Shown: positions 1-7,510, numbered from the stretch's first letter. The stretch is DNA of 39,936 bases from CAMLOF01 sp041913045 (GCA_041913045.1 JAYSGB010000038.1:1-39936), one strand, 5' to 3'. Numbers and translations are program-made. The notes: generated by a model from the letters alone, not told the origin.

Positions 1-55
1 CTCAGCCACCCTTCACCGGGTTCATCTTTGTTGCACCTCGTCCTTGAATCCGCCA
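1..55 (-). mobile_element. Terminal end of an IS30-type insertion sequence (partial, probably left end)
   Basis: Bases 29-55 are an exact inverted copy of 39884-39910. The right-hand copy contains the stop codon of an IS30-like transposase, so both are read as terminal repeats of that element. Inside the repeat the two copies diverge at once, and bases 1-28 do not encode the transposase C-terminus. This copy is therefore probably the left (5') end, with the element running out of the window to the left. The exact outer boundary is uncertain by a few bases because both copies share TGGCGG before ATTCAAGG. Confidence 0.6.
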
Positions 56-382
56 GATGACCTGCGTCCAATTGGCCCGTTTCGGGTCGGCGAGGATCCA
101 GCCCTTGTAGTCTTTGGTCTCGATGACGAAGACGCCGAATCGGGAGATAAGTATGTGATCCACCTGCGTGCTGCCGTCCTTCTGCGGAAGGGTGACGTGG
201 TTCAGTAGGTGATAGTCGGGTGGCCGGAAGCTAGCGCGGACAACTTCTGAAAGAAGCGCTTCGCCTCGGTTTTGATAGCGTGATGCGCGGAAACGGCCAA
301 GCGCGAGGCCGGTCAAGAACGCAATGAGAATGTAGACGAGGGTGGATAGTGGCACGGCTTGGGGCCTAACGTTTGAATTCAC
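2..382 (-). CDS. NERD-domain protein with C-terminus replaced by IS sequence (truncated)
   Basis: This 126-codon frame has one N-terminal membrane segment (about residues 11-29). A nuclease-related (NERD) domain follows, with the family pattern GEALLSEVV at 40-48, D75-H-I-L-I-S and V-I-E88-T-K90. Known NERD domains belong to the restriction-endonuclease-like fold, and the D/ExK residues are present. Host-like sequence ends at ANWTQVIW (residue 110). The following residues to the stop are encoded by the IS end at 1-55, so the protein lacks the rest of the NERD domain and is probably non-functional. The listed start is GTG. A second GTG at 353-355, just after a GTTAGGC motif, is an alternative. 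The nuclease role is inferred only from the family. Confidence 0.6.
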   Translation of the reverse strand: MNSNVRPQAVPLSTLVYILIAFLTGLALGRFRASRYQNRGEALLSEVVRASFRPPDYHLLNHVTLPQKDGSTQVDHILISRFGVFVIETKDYKGWILADPKRANWTQVIWRIQGRGATKMNPVKGG

Positions 383-435
383 CGTTTCGTTCAGGACCGC
401 TCAAATTGACTCTTGCGCAGCGCCTGGGCGACCAT

Positions 436-452
436 CCGCAGGGCCCCTGCGG
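436..452. repeat. Perfect 8-bp inverted repeat with one central base
   Basis: CCGCAGGG and CCCTGCGG flank a single C in the gap between the NERD gene and the small gene at 493-849. With such a short loop it would form a DNA cruciform core or an operator better than an RNA hairpin. No T-run follows on either strand. Confidence 0.5.
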
Positions 453-492
453 CCCAATTGGCTTGAGGGTTGTCAGGGCATCCTGCTGTAAC

Positions 493-849
493 TCAGAATT
501 CGGTCGCAACGAGCGCATAAATCGTGTCCGGCTTGAGCGTTGCGATCCACGCCCGAAGCTCCGGGAGGTTATGTGCGATCCAAGGGAGATCCTCTTGCCC
601 TTGATAGCAAAAGTGAACGTAGTCCTCGATTTGAGCCTTGGTTACTTTCGCAACCCAACCCCCGAAGTCGGTTTGCTTGCACTCCACGCCGGTTTTCCTG
701 ACCCATGAGTGAAACGCGGCGTTGTAATGGTCTTGCGCTGGGGGGAATGCCGGCGAGATAGATCGGGGCACATTTCCATTCCAATCCCCACCATCCCACT
801 TAAAGCGCCGGTCTGAAAGACGGCCAACGTAAACAGAACAATCAGTCAT
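493..849 (-). CDS. Small hypothetical protein (about 118 aa)
   Basis: I do not recognise this protein. From the ATG at 849 it reads MTDCSVYVGRL, then a Trp/Gly-rich stretch (FKWDGGDWNGN), and ends in KPDTIYALVATEF. It has no signal peptide or membrane segment and looks like a soluble alpha/beta protein. The open frame continues upstream to a GTG at 987, but that added part is Arg-rich and looks non-coding, so the ATG is preferred although its ribosome site is weak. It lies on the same strand as the NERD gene and the HNH endonuclease, in the same low-GC stretch. A partner or immunity role is possible but not shown. Confidence 0.4.
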   Translation of the reverse strand: MTDCSVYVGRLSDRRFKWDGGDWNGNVPRSISPAFPPAQDHYNAAFHSWVRKTGVECKQTDFGGWVAKVTKAQIEDYVHFCYQGQEDLPWIAHNLPELRAWIATLKPDTIYALVATEF

Positions 850-1234
850 CTGAAAAGAGTTGCTTAGTCGATCCAAGGGGGCTCGTCTAGGCTGTCGGTG
901 GCCCATTCGACGAGTAACACGGAAACCTAGATCTCCAGATTCTTCATATTTGCCTCGGGCACCTTCTATCCCGTGGATATTCGACACTTACAGGAGTGAT
1001 GTTGGTGCCTTGACGTTAGCCGAAAGAGCACGTTCCCAGTCTGATCTCACCATAAGTGTGTAAGAGCTTTCCTGCCTCCCAAATGTGCCCCGCACCCTGG
1101 GACCGAACATCTTTTCAGACCCCGAGCACCGAAGTTGTCTATCGATATCAACTTGCAAAGAGCCTCTCCGATTCCCAATCGGTTCTCTACCCCGTCCGGT
1201 CGAATTTTGGTGGCATGCACAGAGGTCCACGTTT
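850..1234. other. 385-nt stretch with no convincing gene
   Basis: Short open frames occur on both strands, but none has a recognisable domain, a ribosome site or gene-like composition. The minus-strand frames ending at 988 and 1047 overlap the HNH 3' end and may be decayed coding sequence. No tRNA, CRISPR repeat or clear terminator is seen. Confidence 0.5.
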
Positions 1235-1639
1235 TCAGGCGCCGTTCGCCAATCGGGTCTTCCATGCCTTTTTGCCCGCCTCAGACTTCGCGACCTTTGC
1301 AGCATTCGCCCTCCGCTTCGCCGCAGCCTTTGCGCCCGCATCCTTTACGCGAATAGACCAATTCGGCTCCAACCTGGCGTCCCGCAACGATCGTACGACC
1401 TCAGTAGGAATCAGCCCTATGTCGTGCATCTTATGGCAGTTGGGGCATAGCACCGCCAGATTGGACAGGTGGTTGTCTTTGCGATCGTGATTGAGGTGTG
1501 CTACCTCTAGAATTTCTGGAATGCCGAAGCCGCACACCACACATAGGTTCCTATATTTGGCCATAGCAGCCTGTCGATATTGGGACGAGTTGACGACAGG
1601 ATCGGACGTTGCATCCGGAGAGGAATTGTTGGACGGCAT
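1235..1639 (-). CDS. HNH endonuclease-family protein
   Basis: This 134-aa protein has a compact HNH/zinc module. CVVCGFG (about residues 33-39) supplies the first Cys pair. EVAHLNHDRKDNHLSNL carries the catalytic His region and the Asn, and CPNCHKMHD supplies the second Cys pair and the final His. All motif residues are present, so it is probably an intact nuclease domain. The C-terminal 40 residues are Lys/Ala/Arg-rich (AKAAAKRRANAAKVAK) and suited to DNA binding. The start ATG at 1639 gives MPSNNSSPD. There is no methyltransferase or phage terminase beside it, so its target and role (restriction, mobile element or other) cannot be told. It is AT-richer than the chromosome-like genes to the right. 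Confidence 0.75.
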   Translation of the reverse strand: MPSNNSSPDATSDPVVNSSQYRQAAMAKYRNLCVVCGFGIPEILEVAHLNHDRKDNHLSNLAVLCPNCHKMHDIGLIPTEVVRSLRDARLEPNWSIRVKDAGAKAAAKRRANAAKVAKSEAGKKAWKTRLANGA

Positions 1640-1896
1640 ACGTGCTTTTCCCTTGTTTCAACTTATCTTGGGGCGAACTCAAAATTGAAGAGAAACACCT
1701 GCCACCGAATAAGTTTCGTCGATGTCCACCTCTTCACCGCACCGCCACCCAACGGCCCCACACTCCTGGAGGAACTGGGCCACTAGGCTGATCAGGGCAT
1801 TCCCGATGTAGGAGCATTTTTAACACACTTGGCGGTGCGGGGCAAGGTGATCGAGTTGATATTGATTTACCTTTGCTTCGCAAAGCGGGGCGAGCG
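1640..1896. other. Gene-poor spacer upstream of the HNH gene
   Basis: No gene is supported here. It contains a short perfect hairpin at 1871-1885 (CTTTGC, three-base loop, GCAAAG) next to the palindrome at 1897-1921. The hairpin lacks a T-run, so it is not called a terminator. Confidence 0.4.
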
Positions 1897-1921
1897 AGTA
1901 TGTGCAATGTTTGCACATACT
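1897..1921. promoter_or_regulatory. Operator-like palindrome, copy 1
   Basis: A perfect 11-bp inverted repeat with a 3-base centre has the core ATGTGCAA-N3-TTGCACAT. The same 19-base core with the same spacing recurs at 2539-2557, and the bases after it are also alike (acatactgctgaaaga here, acatagtgttgcagac there). The pair flanks the hicB remnant. A binding site for a dimeric repressor, such as the autoregulator of a toxin-antitoxin or phage module, is the likely meaning. The protein that binds it is not known. Confidence 0.55.
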
Positions 1922-1940
1922 GCTGAAAGATGGCGTTTCA

Positions 1941-2271
1941 TTACACTTGGGCTGCACTCTTGATGACCTCTGTGGCCCGTTGATTCAGGCTTTTGCCAGA
2001 TGCCTGTACTGCGACCAGCGCCGTACCATGCAGCTCGGACGGAACATGCAGCATCTGCCTGCCGGAGGCAGGTTTTTCGGGCTAGATGTCTTGTTCCTTG
2101 CAATCCTCCAGAAAGTTTCCAAGCGACCGCGAGCGCTTCATGAAGCTCCGCCATGGTTTCAACATGGAAGCTGCTCATGGCGCGCAGTCCAAGAACACGG
2201 CCCACCGAGATGTTGTCGTGTTCATCGAGCTCGATGCGACCCGTGTAGCTCTTGTGGATCATGGTGTTCAT
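1941..2271 (-). pseudogene. HicB-family antitoxin, decayed (frameshift and internal stop)
   Basis: The N-terminal half from ATG 2271 reads MNTMIHKSYTGRIELDEHD, then LGLRAMSSFHVETMAELHEAL, the usual HicB partial RNase-H-like start. Near 2115-2125 the frame is lost. The HicB sequence resumes in another frame as FLEDCKEQDI, hits a TAG at 2082-2084 where the family has Glu, then continues as PEKPASG, VPSELHGTALVAVQASGKS and LNQRATEVIKSA to a TAA at 1941-1943. That tail is the C-terminal DNA-binding (ribbon-helix-helix) part. Two lesions in about 110 codons make it a pseudogene. No hicA toxin is visible upstream in 2272-2500. An operator-like palindrome lies just past its end. Confidence 0.8.
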
Positions 2272-2679
2272 GTGGAATGCTCGTAAAAACGCTGGCGTGG
2301 GCAAGGGCAGTGCATGAGTGCATGCGGCCTCATATCAGGTTGAACCAGTCACTCATGGACAATAAGGCATGAGCTTCGATTTACTGCCTTCATCCCACAA
2401 ACTGGCGGCCAAGCCAGTGGGGGGCGGATGGCATCCAGATATATCAGTCTGAGAACGGTACTGATGTTTGGCCGCGAGCGTTCGGTGGTGTCCAAGCACC
2501 TACCCAACTAATTTGCCGAGGAGGGCTGGGGAAAAGCAATGTGCAAATTTTGCACATAGTGTTGCAGACATAGCTACCGATCGAATAGCGGGTTCATGTC
2601 TTGACGTGCCGAGCGCCCTACAAAAAGAAACGATGATCCGGCTGGTGATGAACATGCTGGCCCTTGTGGAAACCCAAAA
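2272..2679. other. 408-nt spacer between the hicB remnant and parC
   Basis: No gene is supported. Visible structure includes a tandem GTGCATGA/GTGCATGC near 2311-2326, a hairpin at 2401-2418 (ACTGGC, six-base loop, GCCAGT), an inverted repeat at 2443-2465 (ATCAGT/ACTGAT), and the second operator-like palindrome at 2539-2557. The parC promoter must lie here, but no box was convincing. parE is not next to parC. Confidence 0.5.
2539..2557. promoter_or_regulatory. Operator-like palindrome, copy 2
   Basis: This has ATGTGCAA, ATT, then TTGCACAT. Arms are 9 bp when the outer bases of the spacer are counted. The 19-base core and spacing equal copy 1 at 1897-1921. It lies about 120 bases before the parC start, so a bound repressor could affect parC, but it may simply be a relic of the decayed antitoxin locus. 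Confidence 0.5.
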
Positions 2680-5097
2680 ATGACCGATGTGTTGACCTTG
2701 AACGACGAAATCAGCCCCGCAGGCGACCCCGACAGCCTGGCCGCCTACGCGCAGCGGGCCTACCTGGAATACGCTTTGAGCGTGGTGAAGGGCCGCGCGC
2801 TGCCCGATGTGTGCGACGGCCAGAAGCCCGTGCAGCGGCGCATCCTTTACGCCATGCAGCGCATGGGCCTGGGCTATGGCGGGCCCAACAGCAACACGCC
2901 CGCCAAGCCGGTGAAGAGCGCCCGCGTGGTGGGTGACGTGCTGGGCCGCTTCCACCCCCATGGCGACCAGGCCGCCTACGATGCGCTGGTGCGCATGGCG
3001 CAGGACTTTGCGCAGCGCTACCCGCTCATCGACGGGCAGGGCAACTTTGGCAGCCGCGACGGCGATGGCGCCGCTGCCATGCGTTACACCGAGGCGCGAC
3101 TGGCCAAGATCAGCACCCTGCTGCTGGACGAGATTGACCAGGGCACGGTGGACTTCATTCCCAACTACGACGGCTCCACCGAAGAGCCGAAGCAGTTGCC
3201 CGCGCGCCTGCCTTTTGTGCTGTTGAATGGCGCCAGCGGCATTGCCGTGGGCATGGCCACCGAGATTCCCAGCCACAACCTGCGCGAGGTGGCCGACGCC
3301 TGCGTGGCGCTGGTCAAAACCCCGAAGCTGACCGACGAAGAGCTGTTTGCCCTGCTACCGGGGCCGGACTACCCCGGTGGCGGTCAGATCATCAGCCCGG
3401 CGGGCGACATTCACGACGCCTACCGCACCGGGCGCGGCAGCCTGAAGGTGCGTGCCCGCTGGAAGATTGAAGACCTGGCGCGCGGCCAGTGGCAACTGGT
3501 GGTGACGGAGCTGCCGCCGGGCGTGAGCAGCCAGAAGGTGCTGGAAGAGATTGAGGAGCTGACCAACCCCAAGGTGAAGGCGGGCAAGAAGGCGCTGACG
3601 CAGGAGCAGACGCAGCTCAAGGCCAGCATCTTGGCGGTGCTGGACGGCGTGCGCGACGAGTCCAGCAAGGACGCACCGGTGCGCCTGGTGTTCGAGCCCA
3701 AGAGCAGCCGCATCGAGCAGCAGGAACTTATTACCGCGTTGCTGGCGCACACCAGCCTGGAAACGTCTGCCCCCATCAACCTGACCATGGTGGGCCTGGA
3801 CGGCAAGCCTGTGCCCAAGAGCATGCGGCAGATGCTGGAAGAGTGGATTGCCTTCCGCCAGACGACCATCACCCGCCGCTCGCAGCACCGCCTGGGCAAG
3901 GTGCTGGACCGCATTCATATCCTTGAAGGGCGGCAGATTGTGCTGCTCAACATTGACGAGGTGATTGCCATCATCCGCGCCAGCGACGAGCCCAAGGCCG
4001 CGCTGATGGCGCGCTTCAACCTGAGCGACCGGCAGGCCGAGGACATTCTGGAAATCCGCTTGCGCCAGTTGGCGCGGCTGGAGGCCATCAAGATCGAGCA
4101 GGAGCTGAAAGAACTGCGCGAAGAGCAGGGCAAGCTGGAAGACATTCTGGGCAACCCCAACAGCCTGCGCCGCCTGATGGTGAAAGAGATTGAAGCCGAC
4201 GCCAAGACCTTTGGCGATGAGCGCCGCACGCTGATCCAGGCCGAGAAGAAGGCCGTAGCAGAGATCAAGGTGGTGGACGAGCCGGTGACGGTGGTTGTGT
4301 CCGCCAAGGGCTGGGTGCGTGCGCGCACCGGCCACGGGCACGACGCGGGTGGCTTTGCCTTCAAGGCGGGTGACGGCCTGTACGGCACGTTTGAATGCCG
4401 CACCGTTGACACGCTGATTGTGTTTGGCAGCAATGGCCGCGTGTACAGCGTGCCGGTGGCCAGCCTGCCGGGCGCGCGCGGCGACGGCCAGCCCATCACC
4501 ACGCTGATTGACCTGGAAGCAGGTACGCAGCCGGTGCACTACTTTGCGGGCGCGGCAGGCACCACGCTTTTGTTGAGCGGTTCGGGCGGCTACGGCTTCC
4601 TGGCCACGGTGGACGACATGGTGAGCCGCCAGAAGGCGGGCAAGGCCTTTGTGACGTTGAACGAAGGCGAAACCCTGTGCGCCCCGGCGCTGGCCAGTGG
4701 CGCCATGGTGGTGCGCCTGGCGGGGCAGGAAGGTGGCGTGATTGCCCCGCCCACGGCCCCCGAGGGTGGCGAGGCCGCGAGCGCTTTGGCGCCAGCCACG
4801 CACGTGTGCTGCGTGTCGGCGGGCGGGCGCATTCTGACGTTCGAGATGGCCGAACTGAAGCTGCAGCCCAAGGGCGGGCGCGGCCTGATGCTGTTGAGCC
4901 TGGACGGCAAGGACACGCTGGCCGGTGCCGCAGCCTACACACGCAGCGTGCGCATTGAAGGCATAGGCCGTGGCGGCAAGCTGCGCGACGAGACGCTGGA
5001 GATTCGCAGCTTGAACAACGCCCGTGCCGCGCGCGGGCGCAAGGGCAAGGACGCGACGTTTGGCTTCAAACCCGCGCGCGTGGTGCGGTTGGTGTAA
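2680..5097 (+). CDS. parC: DNA topoisomerase IV subunit A (ParC)
   Basis: This is the DNA-breaking and rejoining subunit of topoisomerase IV, which separates linked daughter chromosomes and pairs with ParE. The 805-aa length fits ParC. The 5Y-CAP domain starts at AYAQRAYLEYALSVV and has the drug-pocket helix FHPHGDQAAYDAL (91-103). The catalytic tyrosine is Tyr136 in AAAMRYTEARL. The tower and coiled-coil gate follow, then a C-terminal beta-pinwheel with repeats (about 545-805). At the position of E. coli Ser80 this protein has Gln97, and at Glu84 it has Asp101, the sites linked to quinolone response. parE is not adjacent; the gene stands alone after an accessory stretch. The amidohydrolase follows 17 nt later on the same strand. 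Confidence 0.96.
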   Translation: MTDVLTLNDEISPAGDPDSLAAYAQRAYLEYALSVVKGRALPDVCDGQKPVQRRILYAMQRMGLGYGGPNSNTPAKPVKSARVVGDVLGRFHPHGDQAAYDALVRMAQDFAQRYPLIDGQGNFGSRDGDGAAAMRYTEARLAKISTLLLDEIDQGTVDFIPNYDGSTEEPKQLPARLPFVLLNGASGIAVGMATEIPSHNLREVADACVALVKTPKLTDEELFALLPGPDYPGGGQIISPAGDIHDAYRTGRGSLKVRARWKIEDLARGQWQLVVTELPPGVSSQKVLEEIEELTNPKVKAGKKALTQEQTQLKASILAVLDGVRDESSKDAPVRLVFEPKSSRIEQQELITALLAHTSLETSAPINLTMVGLDGKPVPKSMRQMLEEWIAFRQTTITRRSQHRLGKVLDRIHILEGRQIVLLNIDEVIAIIRASDEPKAALMARFNLSDRQAEDILEIRLRQLARLEAIKIEQELKELREEQGKLEDILGNPNSLRRLMVKEIEADAKTFGDERRTLIQAEKKAVAEIKVVDEPVTVVVSAKGWVRARTGHGHDAGGFAFKAGDGLYGTFECRTVDTLIVFGSNGRVYSVPVASLPGARGDGQPITTLIDLEAGTQPVHYFAGAAGTTLLLSGSGGYGFLATVDDMVSRQKAGKAFVTLNEGETLCAPALASGAMVVRLAGQEGGVIAPPTAPEGGEAASALAPATHVCCVSAGGRILTFEMAELKLQPKGGRGLMLLSLDGKDTLAGAAAYTRSVRIEGIGRGGKLRDETLEIRSLNNARAARGRKGKDATFGFKPARVVRLV

Positions 5098-5114
5098 ACA
5101 TTCAGGAGCAATAC

Positions 5115-6191
5115 ATGGTGGGTGCAAGGCGGGGGTGGGGGAGGCTTGTTGGCGTGTGCATTGCGCTGGGTGCGGCTTGCGCTGGCGCGGCGGCGCAGAA
5201 CCTGCCCATGATCGATACCCACAGCCATTTCCAGGCTGGCAAGGACCGGAACTTTCCAGTGGCGTTGACCCGTGCCCTGCAGGAGATGGATCAGGTGGGC
5301 ATTGCCCGCACCCTGCTGATGCCGCCGCCGCTGCCCAAGGACCAGGGCCCCATGTACTACGACATTGAGGACCTGCAGTTTGCGGCGCGCGAGGCGCAGG
5401 GCCGGGTGGCGTTGCTGGGCGGAAGTTCGCTGAATGTGATGATTCACAGCGTGGCGCCGCAGGAGGTGACGGAGGCCGTGAAGGCTCTGTTCGCGGCCCG
5501 GGCGAAGGCCATACTGGACCAGGGGGCGGTGGGCCTGGGCGAGATTGCCATCCACCACGTTTCCATACCCGCCATGGGGCCGCAGCACGCCTACGAACTG
5601 ATTGCCGCGGACCACCCCTTGTTGCTGTTGTTGGCAGACCTGGCAGCGGAGCGGGATGTGCCCATAGACCTGCACATGGACCTGGTGCCGGAGGATATGC
5701 CCTTGCCCGCAGTGTTGCGGCCCAACCCGCTGAACCCGGACACTTTGCCCGCAAACGCAGAGGCGTTCAAGCGCCTGTTGCGGCACAACCCGAACACCCG
5801 TTTCGTGTGGTCGCATGTGGGGTTTGAGCCCTTGCTGACGCGAAGCCCGGAAGTGGTGCGTGCCTGGCTGCAGGAGTTTCCCAGGCTGTACATGAGTTTT
5901 CGGCTCAACCGTGGGGCACCCAGCCCGGCCGCAGCGCTTTCGCCTGACGGAAGGCTCAAGCCCAATTGGGTCAACCTGATCAGCTCTTTCCCCGACCGTT
6001 TTCTGCTGGGAAGCGATTCGTTTTACGACGCTACGGGTGTGGCCCGTGGGGGCGGAGAGCAGGGGTCGAATCAGGGCCTGCGGGGGCTGCGCGCCCTGGT
6101 GAACGCGCTGCCACCCGCTGTGGCGGAGGCAGTGGCTTCGGGCAACGCGCTGCGGCTATACAAGCTGGCACCGCTTGCCAGCGGCAAGTGA
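5115..6191 (+). CDS. Exported amidohydrolase-family (amidohydrolase_2) protein
   Basis: This 358-aa protein has a signal peptide (RRGWGR, a hydrophobic stretch, then cleavage near AAA27-Q28). A TIM-barrel metal hydrolase follows. Likely metal or catalytic motifs are D34-T-H36-S-H38, GLGEIAIHH, PIDLHMDL, VWSHVGFE and LLGSDSFYD, so the metal ligand set appears complete. Family members include lactonases, decarboxylases and amidohydrolases. The substrate here cannot be told, and location in the periplasm is inferred from the leader. A good ribosome site (AGGAG) precedes the ATG. A small hairpin (CTTGCC-AGC-GGCAAG, 6174-6188) overlaps its end and precedes the convergent amtB gene. Confidence 0.8.
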   Translation: MVGARRGWGRLVGVCIALGAACAGAAAQNLPMIDTHSHFQAGKDRNFPVALTRALQEMDQVGIARTLLMPPPLPKDQGPMYYDIEDLQFAAREAQGRVALLGGSSLNVMIHSVAPQEVTEAVKALFAARAKAILDQGAVGLGEIAIHHVSIPAMGPQHAYELIAADHPLLLLLADLAAERDVPIDLHMDLVPEDMPLPAVLRPNPLNPDTLPANAEAFKRLLRHNPNTRFVWSHVGFEPLLTRSPEVVRAWLQEFPRLYMSFRLNRGAPSPAAALSPDGRLKPNWVNLISSFPDRFLLGSDSFYDATGVARGGGEQGSNQGLRGLRALVNALPPAVAEAVASGNALRLYKLAPLASGK

Positions 6192-6209
6192 CGTCTTGCC
6201 GCCAGCGGC

Positions 6210-7412
6210 TTACCAGTTCGCCTCGCGCTCTGGCGTGGCGCGAATGCGGTGGATGGTGAGGTCGGCACCGTCGAATTCCTCTTCCTGCGTGAGGCGCAGG
6301 CCCAGCGCGGCCTTGAGCACGCCGTACACCACGAAGCCGCCCGCCAGTGCCCACAGCACGCCCATGGCCGTGCCGATGAGTTGCGCGCTGAAGCTGACCC
6401 CGCCCAAGCCGCCAAAGGCCTGTTGACCAAAGATGCCAGCCGCGACACCGCCCCAGGCGCCGCACAGGCCGTGCAGGGGCCAGACGCCGAGCACGTCGTC
6501 GATCTTCCAGCGGTTTTGTGTGAGGGTGAACAGCGAGACGAACAGGGCGCCAGCCACGCCGCCCACCACCAACGCGCCCAGCGGGTGCATGAGGTCGGAC
6601 CCGGCGCACACGGCCACCAGGCCTGCCAGCGGGCCGTTGTGCACGAAGCCGGGGTCGTTCTTGCCCATGACCAGTGCCATCAGGGTGCCGCCCACCATGG
6701 CCATCAAGGAGTTGACCGCCACCAGGCCCGAGATTTTGTCCAGGGTTTGCGCGCTCATCACGTTGAAGCCGAACCAGCCGACCGTGAGAATCCATGCACC
6801 CAGGGCCAGGAAGGGGATGTTGGAGGGCGGGTGGGCGCTGATGGCGCCGTCTTTGCGGTAGCGGTTGGAGCGGGGGCCCAGCAGCATGACGGCCCCCAGG
6901 GCCAGCCAGCCGCCCACGGCGTGCACCACCACCGAGCCAGCGAAGTCGTGGAAGGCGGCGCCTGTGAGCGATTCCAACCAGGCTTGTACGCCGAAGTGGC
7001 TGTTCCACACGATGCCTTCAAAGAAGGGGTAGATGAAGCCGACGATGACGGCGGTGGCCAGCAGTTGCGGCCAGAACTTGGAGCGTTCGGCAATGCCGCC
7101 CGAGATGATGGCCGGGATGGCGGCGGCGAATGTGAGCAGGAAAAAGAACTTGACCAGCTCGTAGCCGTTGCGCTGCGCCAGGAATTCAGCGCCCACGAAG
7201 AAGTGGGTGCCATAGGCCACGCCGTAGCCCACGGCAAAGTACACGACGGTGGAGACGGAGAAGTCCACCAGGATTTTGACCAGGGCGTTGACCTGGTTCT
7301 TTTGGCGCACGGTGCCGAGCTCCAGAAACGCGAAGCCGGCGTGCATGGCCAGAACCATGATGCCGCCCAGAAGGATAAAGAGGGTGTCTGCGCCCTGTTT
7401 TAGTGCTTCCAT
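6210..7412 (-). CDS. amtB: Ammonium transporter, Amt/MEP family
   Basis: This inner-membrane ammonium channel has about 400 residues and 11 expected membrane spans. Family motifs include HAGFAFLELGTVRQKNQVN near the start, AAIPAIISGGIAERSKF, FHDFAGSVVVHAVGG (first pore His) and VWPLHGLCGAWGG (second pore His). The start is placed at ATG 7412 (MEALKQGADTLF). The open frame runs upstream to 7499, but that part covers the promoter. A sigma-54 promoter and an NtrC-like site lie directly upstream, so expression on nitrogen limitation is expected. The usual partner glnK is not adjacent. The C-terminal tail LTQEEEFDGADLTIH is the cytosolic end where a PII protein would dock. Confidence 0.95.
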   Translation of the reverse strand: MEALKQGADTLFILLGGIMVLAMHAGFAFLELGTVRQKNQVNALVKILVDFSVSTVVYFAVGYGVAYGTHFFVGAEFLAQRNGYELVKFFFLLTFAAAIPAIISGGIAERSKFWPQLLATAVIVGFIYPFFEGIVWNSHFGVQAWLESLTGAAFHDFAGSVVVHAVGGWLALGAVMLLGPRSNRYRKDGAISAHPPSNIPFLALGAWILTVGWFGFNVMSAQTLDKISGLVAVNSLMAMVGGTLMALVMGKNDPGFVHNGPLAGLVAVCAGSDLMHPLGALVVGGVAGALFVSLFTLTQNRWKIDDVLGVWPLHGLCGAWGGVAAGIFGQQAFGGLGGVSFSAQLIGTAMGVLWALAGGFVVYGVLKAALGLRLTQEEEFDGADLTIHRIRATPEREANW

Positions 7413-7485
7413 GCTTGTCTTTGGTGAATTGGGTACGTTTTTGATGCGTTGAAAGGGCTGGATAGCCCTTGCACCAAAGACAAGC
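7413..7485. repeat. Nested inverted repeats in the amtB leader
   Basis: A perfect 14-bp inverted repeat (GCTTGTCTTTGGTG at 7413-7426, its complement at 7472-7485) encloses a 7-bp hairpin (AAGGGCT, GGAT, AGCCCTT at 7453-7470). On the minus strand one outer arm overlaps the -12 box and the other covers the ribosome site of amtB. The inner hairpin would sit at the extreme 5' end of the mRNA. Confidence 0.6.
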
Positions 7486-7498
7486 AGGAATCGCGCCA
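7483..7498 (-). promoter_or_regulatory. Sigma-54 promoter of amtB
   Basis: The minus strand reads TGGCGCG-ATTC-CTGCT, against the consensus TGGCACG-N4-TTGCW. The invariant GG and GC have the right spacing. Transcription would start near 7472, giving a leader of about 60 nt before the amtB ATG at 7412. Confidence 0.75.
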
Positions 7499-7510
7499 AT
7501 ACGATGCGTG

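Noticed and set aside
988..1341. Possible 117-codon gene between the HNH gene and the small unknown gene
   Set aside because: It overlaps the HNH 3' end by about 100 bp, has no ribosome site and no recognisable domain; kept only as possible decayed sequence.
1871..1885. Short perfect hairpin as a terminator
   Set aside because: Only a 6-bp stem and no T-run on either strand.
2311..2326. Tandem GTGCATGA/GTGCATGC as a CRISPR or iteron array
   Set aside because: Only two units of 8 bp, without spacers, further copies or a replication gene nearby.
3355..5816. Long minus-strand open frames opposite parC and the exported amidohydrolase
   Set aside because: They are rich in Arg, His, Gln and Pro, have no family motif, and mirror the codon pattern of the real genes on the other strand.
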